64,000 nucleotides of DNA from Spirodela intermedia (lineage: Eukaryota; Streptophyta; Magnoliopsida; Alismatales; Araceae): the NCBI GenBank assembly GCA_902729315.2, contig LR746269.1:1560501-1624500 (forward strand), read 5' to 3'. The position numbers and the translations under genes are program-made. The notes beneath the pieces were generated by a model that was not told the origin of the DNA, made no database searches, and saw only the letters and a list, made by a program, of their open reading frames with translations. Positions 36,755 through 48,800 of this stretch are shown here, piece by piece; the first letter of the stretch is position 1, and every line of letters begins with the position of its first letter.

Positions 36755-39011
36755 TTATCTTCTCTCGTGTAGGATGGCGTCGTAGGCCAGAGTTTCCTCC
36801 AGGTTGCCAATGATCCGAGCTATCAGCCCTTCCAGGCCCACCTGCACTTCCCTGAAGAGGATCCTCACGACGGCGGCGAACCTCGCGAGGTTGAACTCAG
36901 CGGCGGCGCTTTTCGGCCCGCCGCCGGCGATGAGGCCGGAGGTCAACCACGACTGTATACCCACCAGCTTCTGCCCTGACGCCACAACGTGCCGCTGGAG
37001 ATGGAACGCCTCCTCTAGGAAGCCCTCGAGGGCTTCCCTCCGCTCCTTGCCCCTCCCAACTCGATACTGAAAGGAGTCAACTCCTCTTTTAGACCATTTA
37101 GGGTAATAAGACCAGATGAAGCTTTTCCTAGGCGAGGACGGAGAAGAAGACGGGGATTTACCATCCTCTTGCAGAGATCGTCCGCCTTCTCTTCCAAAGT
37201 CTGGTATCTCTTCACCTGCTTGCCGAGCAGGGTCATCGCCGGGAGGAAGCCCCTCGGCGGATGCTCCTCCTTCCCGTCGCCGTCGTCGTCGCCGCCGCCA
37301 GGGGGCTGGCTCAGAGCCTGCGCCGCCGCGAGCCTCTCCAGCGCGAGGAGCTGCTGCTTCAGCCGCTTGATCTTGTAGGAGACTCCCAGCGCATGGAGAT
37401 CCATCTTAGACCCGGCACTGGTCTCCGGGGGGCCCTGCTCAGCCATGGTTTCTCCTCGGCTCTTCTCCGGCGTCGGCGGGCCCTCTCGTCTTCTCCAGCG
37501 GAGAAGCGGAGATCTGGCGGAGTCACAATCTGGGTCGCTTCTCCGGTTGTTCTGCATGGGGAAGGAGAGTTGGTTCTTCAGGGCCCTTATCTCCCTCTCC
37601 CTGTCCAGGAGCAGGGCTTCGTGCTTGACGCACTCTTCCCTGAAATAGGAAAGACCGCCGTCGAGGCCCTCGACGTGGGACTGCAGCCTCTTCGACTCGA
37701 GCTCCATGCCGATCAGTCGCCGCCGGTAGGTCTCAAGTTTCTCGTCTTTCAGGCGCATCTGATCGGCGAAGGCTTCCAGCTCCGCGCGGTGCCGGCGCCG
37801 GAGGACGGCGGCGTACTTCTCCGCCTCCGACCGAGCCCACTCTTGCAGGTTCCTGGCGTCTGTGACGTTTTTTTATTCGTCAGCATCAAATCTAATGTTC
37901 GGCAGCTTTGGCTGACCAAATTTTAAGAGTAATGATTGTAAAAATACGCCAACTTTGAAAAAAAATAAATGCAACCTAGTTCTTCATCGCCGTCCTCTCC
38001 GGAGCACCGATCGAGGTGATCGGCATTGGCGGCTGCGGTGTTGATGAAGCCGCTCTCCCTCGAGCTCTCAGCTTCCAAATAATCGACGAGAAGGGTTCTG
38101 TTGTGGAAGCCGGTTCTTCCGCGGGAAAGCTCCACATTCATGGAGGAAAATCCCCTGGAGGCCCTCCTCCTCCTCCTCAACCTCTCCACCTCCATCTCCG
38201 CCTGCTTCTCCCTTACTTCCTTCATCAGCGCCAGCCTCTCTGCAGCGTCCGCCTTTGACTTGTGAAGCATCGCCGACAGGATCTTCTCCTTCTGCTCGCC
38301 GTCTCTCTTCATCTCCGCCATCTCCGTGGTCAGCGCCTCCGCCGCAGACTCGGCGGCGTCCTTCTGACGGCGCGCCTCTGCAAGCTCCGCCACCGCCACC
38401 TCGACCCGCCGCAGGGCGTGGCCCATCTCGGCGGCGCTGTCGTGGGCCTCCTTCTCCGCCGCCCGGAGCTTCTCCTCCAACTCCCCCGTCCTCTTGGTTT
38501 CCTCCTCCAGCGCCGCCTCCTTCTCCAAGATCTTACCGGCGAAGTTGGCGGCGGCCTCTTGCTTCTGCACATCGAGGACTCGAAATTGAGCCATCAGGGC
38601 CTGGATCTGGAGCCTGAGCTTTCTCTTCTCGGCGATCCAGTCCTGCTCGCGGGAGGCGAAGATGCCCACCACCTTCTCGTTGGCTTTCGCGTCTTCTGCC
38701 CTGAGCCTCTTCAGGTGGGAGACCTCCTCCTCGGTCCTCCTGAGCGCCGCCATCTCCTCCCCCGCCCTCTGAGCTCTCCAGAGGAGAAGGCCCAGGAGAC
38801 TGGCGCTGCCCTGAAGAAGCATCTCCCCCAAGCGGCGCCGCCTTGCGCCTCCAATGTCCGGGGATCTCGCGGCGGAGAGGAGGTGGAGGGCGAGGAAGGC
38901 ACAGGAGGCCCCGAAGTACATGGGGTAGAGACTGCCGCCGTCTCTGTCATTCTCCTCCACGGCCCAGGCCGAGGCCGCGTCGTCTTCTTCTTCCTCTTCT
39001 TCTCCCGTCAT
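36755..39011 (-). CDS. Plant coiled-coil protein of unknown function with N-terminal hydrophobic segment
   Basis: Three exons on the minus strand, 39011-37976, 37859-37162 and 37066-36755, with phases 1 and 0, give 681 residues. After an acidic start (MTGEEEEEEDD) comes a hydrophobic stretch (YPMYFGASCAFLALHLLSAA, about residues 29-48). A second weak one (LLQGSASLLGLLLW) follows. Residues ~85-420 are long charged heptad-rich helix (EEVSHLKRLRAEDAKANEKV; EEKLRAAEKEAHDSAAEMGH), i.e. coiled coil. Exon 2 ends at TLEEKADDLCKRM. Exon 3 begins YRVGRGKERREALEGFLEEA and continues FHLQRHVVASGQKLVGIQS, a C-terminal block I recall from uncharacterised plant coiled-coil proteins. It may be a membrane-tethered scaffold, which is inference. 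Intron 1 is only 116 bp. Long open frames on the plus strand here are antisense shadows of GC-rich coding DNA. Confidence 0.87.
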
Positions 39012-40640
39012 TGCTGCGAAGTACTTCGAGCTAGCGTTTACAGATGAAAGCTCGAATCGCCGCCCTGGTTCTTACCGTTGACGGCCCATCATCTGGAATT
39101 CACGGAAAACTCTAAGCTTGCGCGCGCGCGCGCGCGCGAGAGAGAGAGAGGGAGGGAGAGAAGGGAGAACACTTGGATCGTGGAGTAGTTGAATGCCTGT
39201 TATGTCTGGGCTTTGGGCATGCACCGGGCAAGGGAGAGGACATCCCTCGTCTGCTACGTTCCGATGCGCATCTCGAGATGCGTGTCAGCTGAATGAGTCA
39301 CATCTTCTCTTACTCAGCAACGTTAAGAAGTCGTTATCCGACAGCTCAGTTTCGGAGGACGATCCACGTGGAGAATTACTTGAAAACAGTGCAACTGTTT
39401 TTCGTTCAGGAGGAACAGCTCCACTTGCCCTTTCCACACAAAAAAAAGACTTTTTTATAATTGGTTTTAAAGTATCATTATAACGGACTTGTCAGTCAAA
39501 CAATGTACCAAAAAGTCAACGCCTACTTGAAATTGAGTAAAAATGCTAGAATCATGTGTACACTTGAAGCTCAGTTTATTTACAGGAAATGTATATAGTT
39601 TCTAAACTGTCCACCGTAGTAAGTTCACGAAGGATTCATGTCTAAAGATGGTAAAGTTGACTTTTGGAGCTGACTGTCAGCTGATTAGATCAACTATATA
39701 ATTGGATCTAGACAATTTTCAATCTTGGTCACAATTATGATTGAGATTGGCAATGGCCCTGCCTTCAATTTATGACAAATGTTCATCATTTTCTTTTTTT
39801 AGTTTTATTTCATTTCCAAAAACTCAGGATGTAGGAAGCTTAGGCATCCGTTGACTAAACTTGACACCAAGCTGAGACTAAGTAATACCAGTACACTCAA
39901 TATAAGTACAGTATTCTGACCAAAAATGTCGTGGAATTGTGCCACCATTAAAGCAGTTGACCTCGTAGCAAAGATTTAGGGAAATAATCATGTGTAATCC
40001 ACGTGTGTATATCAATGATTGCGTATATCCGTCCTGCCCATTCTCGGTCAACGGTGAGCTCTGAACTCCATTTCTTTCTTTCAAGAACAAGTGACTCTCT
40101 GTCAGACGAGAAACGACCCTCCGTCAACTCCCCCCGCTCCTTGTTTCCCCTCCCTCATTCGACGAAATCATTGATGGACGGCGGAGAGGAACATGGGCTT
40201 TCCATCATTCTTCTTCCACGCCGCCACCGCCGCCGTCGCCGTCGTCCCTCACAACTTGCTTCGCTGTAAAGCGTGTGGAGCGGCTACAGAAACCAGCGAG
40301 CCACAGCTTTCGGCGGCCCCGCTGGAGCTACTTGGGCCTGCGCTGGAAAGTCGCTGAAGCTCCGCCGCCTCCGGAGGTGGTCTCGCCGGAGAAGCCGGCG
40401 GCCGGTAGAGCGCCGCTGTGAAACGCGGAGATTTTTGGCCTTCGCCTGACAATTCACACGCTGGCGAACAGATAGAACGCTCCGAGTTGAGGTGATTCGC
40501 GACGTCAACTCGTGAGGTTCAACTCGGTTGGCGGAGCTTCCGAGTCTTCACAGCGCCGGCCCAGCCTACTCGCTCTCGTTCCAACTCGGGCGGAAGGAGT
40601 TGGGTGAGTGCGGGCCAGGCACGGCCCAGTACTCGCCTCC
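39012..40640. other. Spacer with (CG)n(GA)n tract
   Basis: Probable promoter of the coiled-coil gene, including a (CG)n run followed by (GA)n at about 39119-39150. A GC-rich leader-like stretch at 40090-40180 precedes two short ORFs (see the entry at 40193). The remainder shows nothing recognisable. Confidence 0.5.
40193..40357 (+). CDS. Small hypothetical ORF, 54 residues
   Basis: Not recognised. After a pyrimidine-rich leader-like stretch, ATG 40173 gives a 31-residue Arg-rich frame. ATG 40193 gives 54 residues starting MGFPSFFFHAATAAVAVVPH. It then carries an LRCKACGAATETSEP segment whose CxxC could hint at a metal site, which is too little for a family call. Overlapping minus-strand frames at 40249-40508 are equally open, so coding is uncertain on either strand. 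Confidence 0.22.
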   Translation: MGFPSFFFHAATAAVAVVPHNLLRCKACGAATETSEPQLSAAPLELLGPALESR

Positions 40641-42400
40641 ATCCACAAAAACAATTATGACCTTTATGAAAAAATAATAATAGCTTTTTCCGAAAAGGAG
40701 AATAAACTTTGAAGGCTCAAAAGAAAAAGGCTGAAGAAAAGAGGGCTAAAAAAGTTAGCTAACTAATAAAGTTGGACAACTCATAAGTAATTAAATTTAA
40801 CAAAGACCAAAAAATCTTAAAACTTAAGCATTAATCATCATGATCATCATCCTAAACATGATCCCTACTTACTAATAATTAGTTTGAAGGTAGCCACTAT
40901 GGTACTTATCCTGATGTTGACTTTATAATTTCAACCATCCTAGATAAATAGTTGACATTTGTACCTAAATCTAAGTAACTAGAGGTGCTAAGAGGCTAAT
41001 GCGTTCATTTCTAGTGATTTGATGGCAGATTAATTTTATAAAAGCTTGGAAAACATAGTCTTAAAATGTTAATTAATCTCTATCATCATTTTACATGCTC
41101 TTCGTTGATGAACTGTCACCTTGACGGCAACGACCCCAATGACTTGGTTGATGGTGTGATAGGTTTCAAGGATAAAGACACAATATTTAAATCTTGAAAT
41201 ATGTTACCTTAAAGTTAAATAAAATTAGGATAATATTATATCAATCACCATGATTATAATTGCATAACCCATTAATAGATGACATAATCCATGTTAAAAA
41301 GTCAATTAGATCTCCATCAACTATCTTTCTAGATATTAAAGCTGGGATGACCTGTCAGCTCTAGGTCCACATATCATATTATAAGGAAGTTTTGAAATCA
41401 ACAATTATGTGGTTTAGTCTTGTTCTCTTTGAAACCATAGAACCGCTATAAATTATGTGATTCTCTAGTTGGATTACCATAATTATTCATAGGGAGTCAA
41501 TACTTCTGAATTGCAATGTTCCTCCTTATATCTTGAATCCATTCTTAGATTATTCCATTGTGAAAGGACTAATTCACCCTCCCCATCCTCCCTTGCTCTC
41601 AATTCCTTTGTATCCTCATCATACTCTAAGAATAGATTCTGATGTAAGACACATTATATTAAAAGACTTTTTCGACTTTTAATTTATTAAGATATGACAA
41701 AACCAGTTGACATGTTGGTGAACTATTAATAATTTTTTTATATAAAATAAACTCTTGAAACCTAAGCAATCATCATGATTATCATATAATATGATCCTTA
41801 TTGACTCACTAGCATCCATCTTGATGCCAATCCTCTCAAAGACAAGTCTGGTTTGGCAAACATCTCTAATATATATTTAAACCTATTTAGAAGCATTAAC
41901 AGGCTTTTTTAAAAAATATTTAAAGTGACCCCACGTCCAAAGTAGCCTATTAAGCTTACAATCAAAACTATGGTAATGATCATCATCATATATTATAAAT
42001 CTACCAAATTATTCGATTGCTAAGTTATGATGTGAATAAGCATCTTGGAAGAGCATGTGATGTTCAAAGTAGCTAACAGAGTTGCTGGTAGTCAATTTTT
42101 TAAAGAATTTTAGGGCAGCCAAAGCTAAAAAAATGAAACTAGAAAATAGACTTTAAAACTAATGCAAACATCATCATTATTATCATCATCGAAAAATGAT
42201 CCTCATTCATTAACTCTCACCTTAAAAGTTCACCACGCAATAACTAAGCCATTGTGTCAACAATATTTCATAAATACTGAGTGTTAAACGTTTTAATTTA
42301 AGAAATAAACTATAGTTCTTAGGAGATCATGGGCACTTCCAAAAGGTTCAAGGACATGCTAGGCCCATTCAAGCCCAAGAAATAGACCTGCTATTTATAA
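40640..42400. repeat. AT-rich region with diverged dispersed repeat units
   Basis: No genes. At least three related segments occur at about 40826-40880, 41763-41815 and 42164-42225. Each has a purine/A-rich lead-in with AAAACTTAAGCA- or CTAAGCA-like sequence, then ATCATCAT.AT.ATCAT, then ATGATCC.(T/C)ATT. A fourth partial copy lies near 41973. They look like decayed copies of one repeat at irregular spacing (roughly 0.4 and 0.9 kb). Confidence 0.5.
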
Positions 42401-42838
42401 ATAAACCAACTTTACAACAACGGAGAGAGACTTTGAAGGATCTACCCTTCACTGGAGAGTGGAGAATATAATAGACGAGCACGCAAATCTCAAAAAGGCA
42501 CCAAAGTCTGCTCGAATTTTCCCCAATATCCAGTCTTGGAACAGACCCAATTGCCAGATAGAAAGAAGGCGTGCGGATGAACAAATGGAAAGAGAGACTG
42601 TTTTTCCACTGAAACAGAAGGCTGGCTAATCTGGCCCGGCTTGATAATCCCAGATTTGGTAAAGAAAAAAAGAAGTCAAATGGGCCAGGAAAATTTACTG
42701 AGAGAGACCAGACCAGGCCAGGTCGGAGCTTTTGGACCGGCTAACTGGCGTCTCTGTAAATTAGGGACAAGAAGAATAAATTTTTTTGAATAAACAGCTT
42801 ACAAAAGACAAACAAGGCAGTTCCATGGTGAATTTCTT

Positions 42839-42840
<2 letters not shown>

Positions 42841-42892
<52 letters not shown>
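42841..42892. repeat. (GA)n microsatellite
   Basis: A perfect run of about 25 GA units just beyond the 3' end of the leftward bS6c gene. Confidence 0.95.
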
Positions 42893-43039
42893 ACAGCAAA
42901 AACCTCAAATGAAATCATAACCTCCACTCCGCAATCGGGCCCCACATCTTGTGAACAGCAGAGAAATGGCCGGGAGAAGCCCAAAAGTAGAAATCATCTT
43001 ACATGGTGGGAATTCAACAGGCAACATTCTGCAGGGTTT

Positions 43040-44849
43040 CTAGTACTTCCTCTTCCTGACCTTAAAGCTGGATGATCGGATGACGTCATCGTCTGCCTGG
43101 AGCCTGGTCTCGAGGATGGCCATGGACTCAGGCTTGGTGAAGTAAGTGAACAGGAGGTAGATGCCGTCAAAGTAGGTGTTGGTCTCTCCAGCCTTGTTCT
43201 TCTTCCTTATGCTGTAAGCAAGAGGGATGACCCCACGGTTGAACACCTCCACATACATCCCACCACCGGCCACAAGCAACTGCAGCAGAGAAGAGGAATA
43301 AGATAACCATAAAGCATTGATACGCCAGGTACTTCTGCAAGATCAATCTCCGAGACCCAGGTGGAGAACAGCCGGAGTTCATGTGATCAACTCTGTCCTC
43401 AGATGATGGTGATGAAGATGTTTGGTTGAATGAATTAAAATCCAACACAAAATCCATTGTCGGAAGAAGTCTTTGATACATGATTTTTTTCTCCTTCCCA
43501 GAGGACCCCCAAACGGGATAATCAGCAGGAGGAGAGGCAGTTTGTCTGGCTTTCTTTTGTAATTCACACCATTTACAAGAGAGAGAGAGAGAGAAAATAG
43601 CAAAGCTATGGAAACAAAAGCACGGCAAGAAAACGGCCATGCCCTTCACATAATGACATTATGAAGATAGCATTCCCCATTTCTCTCATAGAGCCCATCT
43701 ATCTTGTTGCTTCTGAGATGGTTTGTTTTATTTTCACCAGCTTTCTTCATTCTTCCCTTAGTGAAATATTAAAATAGATCACTAAATGAAGCTTCGGGAT
43801 TTTGATGTGTACGAACGTATTCAAAAGTTGACTGATCAGTCAACTCCATCAAGAAAGGACCTGAGTCACTCCATCAAGAATATCTAAATTTAGAGGTGTT
43901 TAAGCCCCATCTGAACATCAGAAATTCACGGTCAAGTTCAAAGGTAATCATGTCAAAGAGGACCAAAAATTACATATTTTTTTGTTTAATATAACGGAGG
44001 CCATAGATGGGTCCAGAGATAATAAAATAGAAGAGCAGTGGCTATAATATGAATTCCGTCAACGGGCCAATGGAATGGCATAGACACCTCCAGCAAAGCG
44101 AATGATTATGAGCATTGTCTGCTAAGTCAGATGATAGAGGACGAACAGAGAAAATCATTTGATAATGCTATTTTTATCATAATTCTTCTGTCGTTCATTG
44201 TAAAACGATTATCGAGCCCTAGCTTAGATTTTCCATTCTCCGACTCAGACGGCATGAGTTGCTCTGAATCCCCAAAAGATCAGCTAAATTTACATCGAGA
44301 GGCAGGAAATAATTAAAAAAACGCAATGGAGAGGGCCTCGAAGATACTCTCCCCGTGGCCGGAAAAAAATCGGACATTAGGAACTATTTCGAAGACCTAT
44401 CTTCTCCTCTTCTGGGACCGAAGGGAGACGAAGTGTCAAATTACCTCTTCGTACTTCTGAGTGAAGGTGAGGCGCTCGTCCTCCGACATATCGGGCCGAA
44501 GCACGGCCATGGTCTCATACTGGCGAAGCCCTGGAGGGCACTGCGGCTCCTCCTTGTCCTCCAATGTGGCGCTCGCGGTGGCCGCCGTTGGGCTGGAACC
44601 GACGTCGCCGCCTCCGTCCCTCCCTCCCTCGAAGAACGAGCCGGAGAAGTCCAGAGTCATGGCACGTACGGGCAACACAGCGGGAGCCGAGGTCCGGATG
44701 GAATAACGGAAGGAGCGCCATTTGAGTGGCCCCGAGGCGGACAGGAGGGACGACGACGAGGAGTGGGCGGCGCTCGACAGGGGAAAGTGGTGGTGGGGAG
44801 TGAGGGAGGAAGGAGACGAGGTGGCGAGCGTGGAGGGGATCGATGCCAT
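43040..44849 (-). CDS. RPS6: Plastid 30S ribosomal protein bS6c, precursor
   Basis: Nuclear-encoded S6 protein of the plastid small ribosomal subunit. Exon 1 (44849-44445) and exon 2 (43279-43040) join in phase 0 to give 214 residues. Residues 1 to ~64 are Ser/Thr/Ala-rich (MASIPSTLATSSPSSLTPHH), a typical transit peptide. The S6 fold begins at LRQYETMAVLRPDMSEDERL, close to the end of exon 1. Exon 2 has LLVAGGGMYVEVFNRGVIPL, AYSIRKKNKAG and DGIYLLFTYFTKPESMAILE, the standard S6 strand order. It ends in a basic tail RSSSFKVRKRKY. The protein contains the expected parts and its length is close to known plant homologues. The 1.2 kb intron holds no other gene. Confidence 0.93.
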
Positions 44850-45414
44850 GGCTGCCCGACTGCTAAGCGGATGCCGAGCAGCGATGGGGGATGAAAAGGG
44901 ACGGCGGCGTCAGCCGATGTGGATAAGGGACTGGTGTAACGCCGCAAAGAGAAAACGGACCGGGCCAGCTCCAGTTGACCCAGCTGGCTCGCCTCAACAA
45001 AGTCCCCGCGACGGCCCATGTTTAGGATCATAGACTTGCACTTTAGTAGCTAATATGGGATTATTCTCAAGTTGACTTGTGTGAGAACGTAAATGGAATC
45101 CACAAAAGTCAGCCTCGACCTTTGCTGAAAATATCACATTCAAATTCGTGACAACTCATCTCATTAAGAGTTGTCAATAAGTGCATAAAGCTCATAAATG
45201 TAATCCTTATAAGCTTGCTTAATTTCTTAATGTGGCACACTATTCTTCACAATGCATCCCCCAAGAGGAAATTCATTGACTTCCCTAAAGGCTTGCCATA
45301 CAAGAGCAACATCACCTTGTAGTTGATTCTGAACATTGTAAAATAATGACATGGGTTGACATCAATTTGTAGAATCGATAATACAAGCAAGCTACTAATA
45401 AGTACATAGATTTG
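44850..45414. other. Promoter of bS6c and short spacer
   Basis: A GC-rich stretch to about 45015 is the likely promoter of bS6c. The remaining sequence to the retrotransposon is AT-rich without features. Confidence 0.5.
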
Positions 45415-45820
45415 ATGAAAGGAGGGAAAGAAGAATTAAGCAAGAAAATAATATCTGCTAATAGAAAAATAATCTTACTATTCTCCACACGAAGATACAA
45501 ATATATAATATATTATTCCTCCTCTTCTGATGGATGATGTGACTCCTTATAGTTGCGAGTGACCTCCTACTCTCCAATGCCTCAATCATCTTTGGTTGGG
45601 CCATTGGGCACTGACTTAATAACTCAACCACCTTTGTTCTCCATCACCTAATTCCAATCTTGACATACTGTCCTCACTTACTTTTAGGTAGTCTTTGACT
45701 ATTTTCAAGTTACACTTAGTGTATATGCCAAAAGTTCTTAGTTGATTGTTAGAGCTATTGCTTAGTACTAAATGGGACCTCTTGTCACATGGGTGCAGCC
45801 TTGAGGTTAATGCCTTGACA
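45415..45820 (-). repeat. 3' LTR of element 2
   Basis: Shares CTCCACAC, TGTGACTCCTTATAGTTG(C), GCGAGTGACCTCCTACTCTC-like sequence, GGGCCATTGGGCA and CACCTAATTCCAATCTTG with the copies at 52300-52600 and 52700-53067. The left edge is approximate. Confidence 0.7.
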
Positions 45821-48800
45821 ATACTCTCCTTGATAAATTTCACCTTGGCTTCAATGTTAAAGTTGAGAAATTGACGTCAAATGACTCAAGTTGATTACTA
45901 TGTAACTTTTATTGGTGGTAGATTCTACCATTGGATCAAGACTTTTGACCTAGAAGATTTATGATCAATTTGAAGGACATTAGATATTTTTCTATCCACA
46001 TGAAGTCTTTATCTAGTTGTAATGAGACTGGTGGGCTTGAGGGGTTGGAACTGATGACCCTCTTTAGTTGTGCAATGTAGAAGATGGGATAGATGCTAAA
46101 CATGGGGAGAAGATCTAGTTGATACACCATCAGCTCAATGCACTAAAGCACACAAAATGAATAGAAAAATTATAGAACCAACTTATTGTGTGGTCATTAG
46201 GTGAGGGATGTCTATTGACATGGCTGAAGATACATGTAGATCAGATCTCCTTCTTCGAATTCTAAATCCTCTACTTGTAGTTTACATAAGACTTTATTTG
46301 GGCTTGAGTATTAATCAAATGCTATTTAAATTGAACCAAGGTTGTGTCATGTTTCTTTAAGAGTTTATCTAAGTCATCAGCTTTTTATATACGGTGCATA
46401 TATCACAAGAGGATGTGAGGAGCATCTCAATATATGATCTGAAATGAGGTCACTCCAAGGCAGCCACATACTTTATTAGTGAGGGTGGTCCCCAATGAAA
46501 CAATGAAGGTAAGTATCCAACCCTTTGTTGACCATTTCAAACTATCCATCATTCTAAGGATGATAAATATTGATCGAACATAATGTCGTCTCTTAGAGCT
46601 TGAATAATTCATGCCAAAAAGTGTTCATAAAATTAAAATCACAATGAAACATAAAGGATTATAGAAACCTATAGAGTTGAATTATATATTAGATATTACA
46701 AAGTGGATGCATTTGCTCAAATGATCCATGACAACCAATATTATATTAAGTCTATTATAATTAGATATGCCTTCAATAAAGTCCATAATTAAATTTTCCC
46801 AAATTTACTTAAGAATTAGAAGTGGCTAAAGAAGATTAGTCGGAGAAAGAGCTTTGAATTTGTTACTTTGACATATCAAACATGCAACCACATATTTTTG
46901 CACATACCTCTTCATCCCCATCTATTAGACATTTCAAGTCAATAATATGTATATTTAGAAAAAAATATAAATATTCACTAAAGTTGAAAGAGTCATGAAA
47001 TTCTTTTAGTAGGTTTAGAATGAGCTACTACGACTTCAAAATCATTAACCAACCTTTATAAATTATGTGATTTTGTTTGATTGAATAGTTTGGCCATCTC
47101 TTAGAGCTTCAATAATTGAGTATCCATCTTATTCTCCAACAAACTTTAGATTAAATTGATTAATTAATATTTATATAATTCTATAGCTTGTCATTAAATT
47201 AGTATGGTGCTCATAATAAGACATTAATCATTTTATTCTTTTTCTCAATTTAAATTTATTTTCAAAATTAAAATTTATAATTGTCGTAAGTCACTTTTCA
47301 TAGTTGGACATAATATGTCATTGTTATAGAATATACTTCATGCTTCTTTGATAATTATAAATGACAAATATTTTCTGTAAGAGAGAGTTTTTTTATTTCA
47401 TGATGACAAGTACAATCGTCATTAGTTCCATCTTGTAGACATGGCCTAACTGAAGTAAACAATGAGTTTCAACTATTACATGAAGACACTCATGATAAAT
47501 ATTTATTTATCACTAATAATTAATTAATTATCTCTTTGATTTCTATATTAATTAATCATAATGATCATGAATTACTATATCTCATCATATTAGAGAAAAG
47601 GACAAAAGATATGTGTAATGACTTTAAACTCAGTTATATATATATATATATCATATATATCATGTAATCATAAGACACTAAGGTTTATCATCTTGATAAT
47701 GTATCTAAATTTATCAAAAATATAAATTTAAAATTTTGAAATTTATTCTAAAGAGATTAATTTATATAGATTTGCCAAAGTGAGAAGAATTAGCTTGGAA
47801 TGTTAAAACTCAAAGACCCCAAACATGAGAAAGGGTAGATTGGGTCATAAAAAATTTAAACATAGCACCCAAAAGGTTAGGCTTAATCAGGTCATACAAA
47901 AGATGGAGAAAGAATGCCCAAAAAGAGTGTGGGTTTATAAACCTTAGAGAGGGCAAATGAAAGAAGGTTTTTTCACACTCAAACAGGAGGTGACGGCTAG
48001 ATGACAAACAATTAAGGCCTCAAGGTTGCAAGCACGATCTCTTCACCTTTTTCTTTCATTTTTTAACTCCTTAAACTCTCTCTTCTTTTGTAGATGACGA
48101 GTATCATTTAATATATGACATTTTATTGAGTTTTTAATAAGTTATTCTTCTCTATCTTTGACTTCTCATATCTTGATAGTGACACTAAAACAAAGGAAAA
48201 AAAAATCTATATCAACTCATGAAGTTTCTTTTAGCTTAATAATTTTTTTATAGATACTTTACTTTCGTACGAATCTATTGAATGTTTTATCTCTTCAAAA
48301 GATCATGTTTTGGTGATTTGAGACATAACTATTAAGCATATCATTGGAAATCATTTTTTAGGTAACCAAATGATATATGTATCTAATCATGTAGTCTCTT
48401 TTATATTTATATTTTTTTCTTAATACCTTAATTTTTTTAGAAATTCAGTGAATATTGTTTCTTATCCAAAGATCATGATTTAGTGATTTGGTGGCAGAAT
48501 TATCATGCACATCACTAGAAATTATTTTCTGAGTTTCTTGTTTCGATCTTTCTTTAGATCGAATTTGATTTCATGAGTGCCACATAGAATTAGGCCAATA
48601 TCTTTCTGAGTTTCTTATCTTATATTATTTTTTTGAGATTTTAGAAAGTATTTAAAATAGGTTTTAAACTTTTATAAAAAATATTTTTTATATTTTTAAC
48701 CCTTCTTTGGAATGAATTCAATTTCAGAGTACCAGATGGAATCATGTTAATATATTTTGGAAAAACATAGAAAAATTAGTTTCTTATCTTCTATAATTTT

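Noticed and set aside
37261..39047. Long plus-strand frames at 37261-37926 and 38262-39047
   Set aside because: They are antisense to the coiled-coil gene. Leu/His/Arg-rich content reflects reversed Glu/Lys/Gln/Ala codons.
24720..40640. Shared CAACTCGGGCGG and GAGTGCGGGCC words near 24731-24773 and 40582-40611
   Set aside because: Only two short GC-rich words in different relative orientation. No terminal inverted repeats or target duplications are visible.
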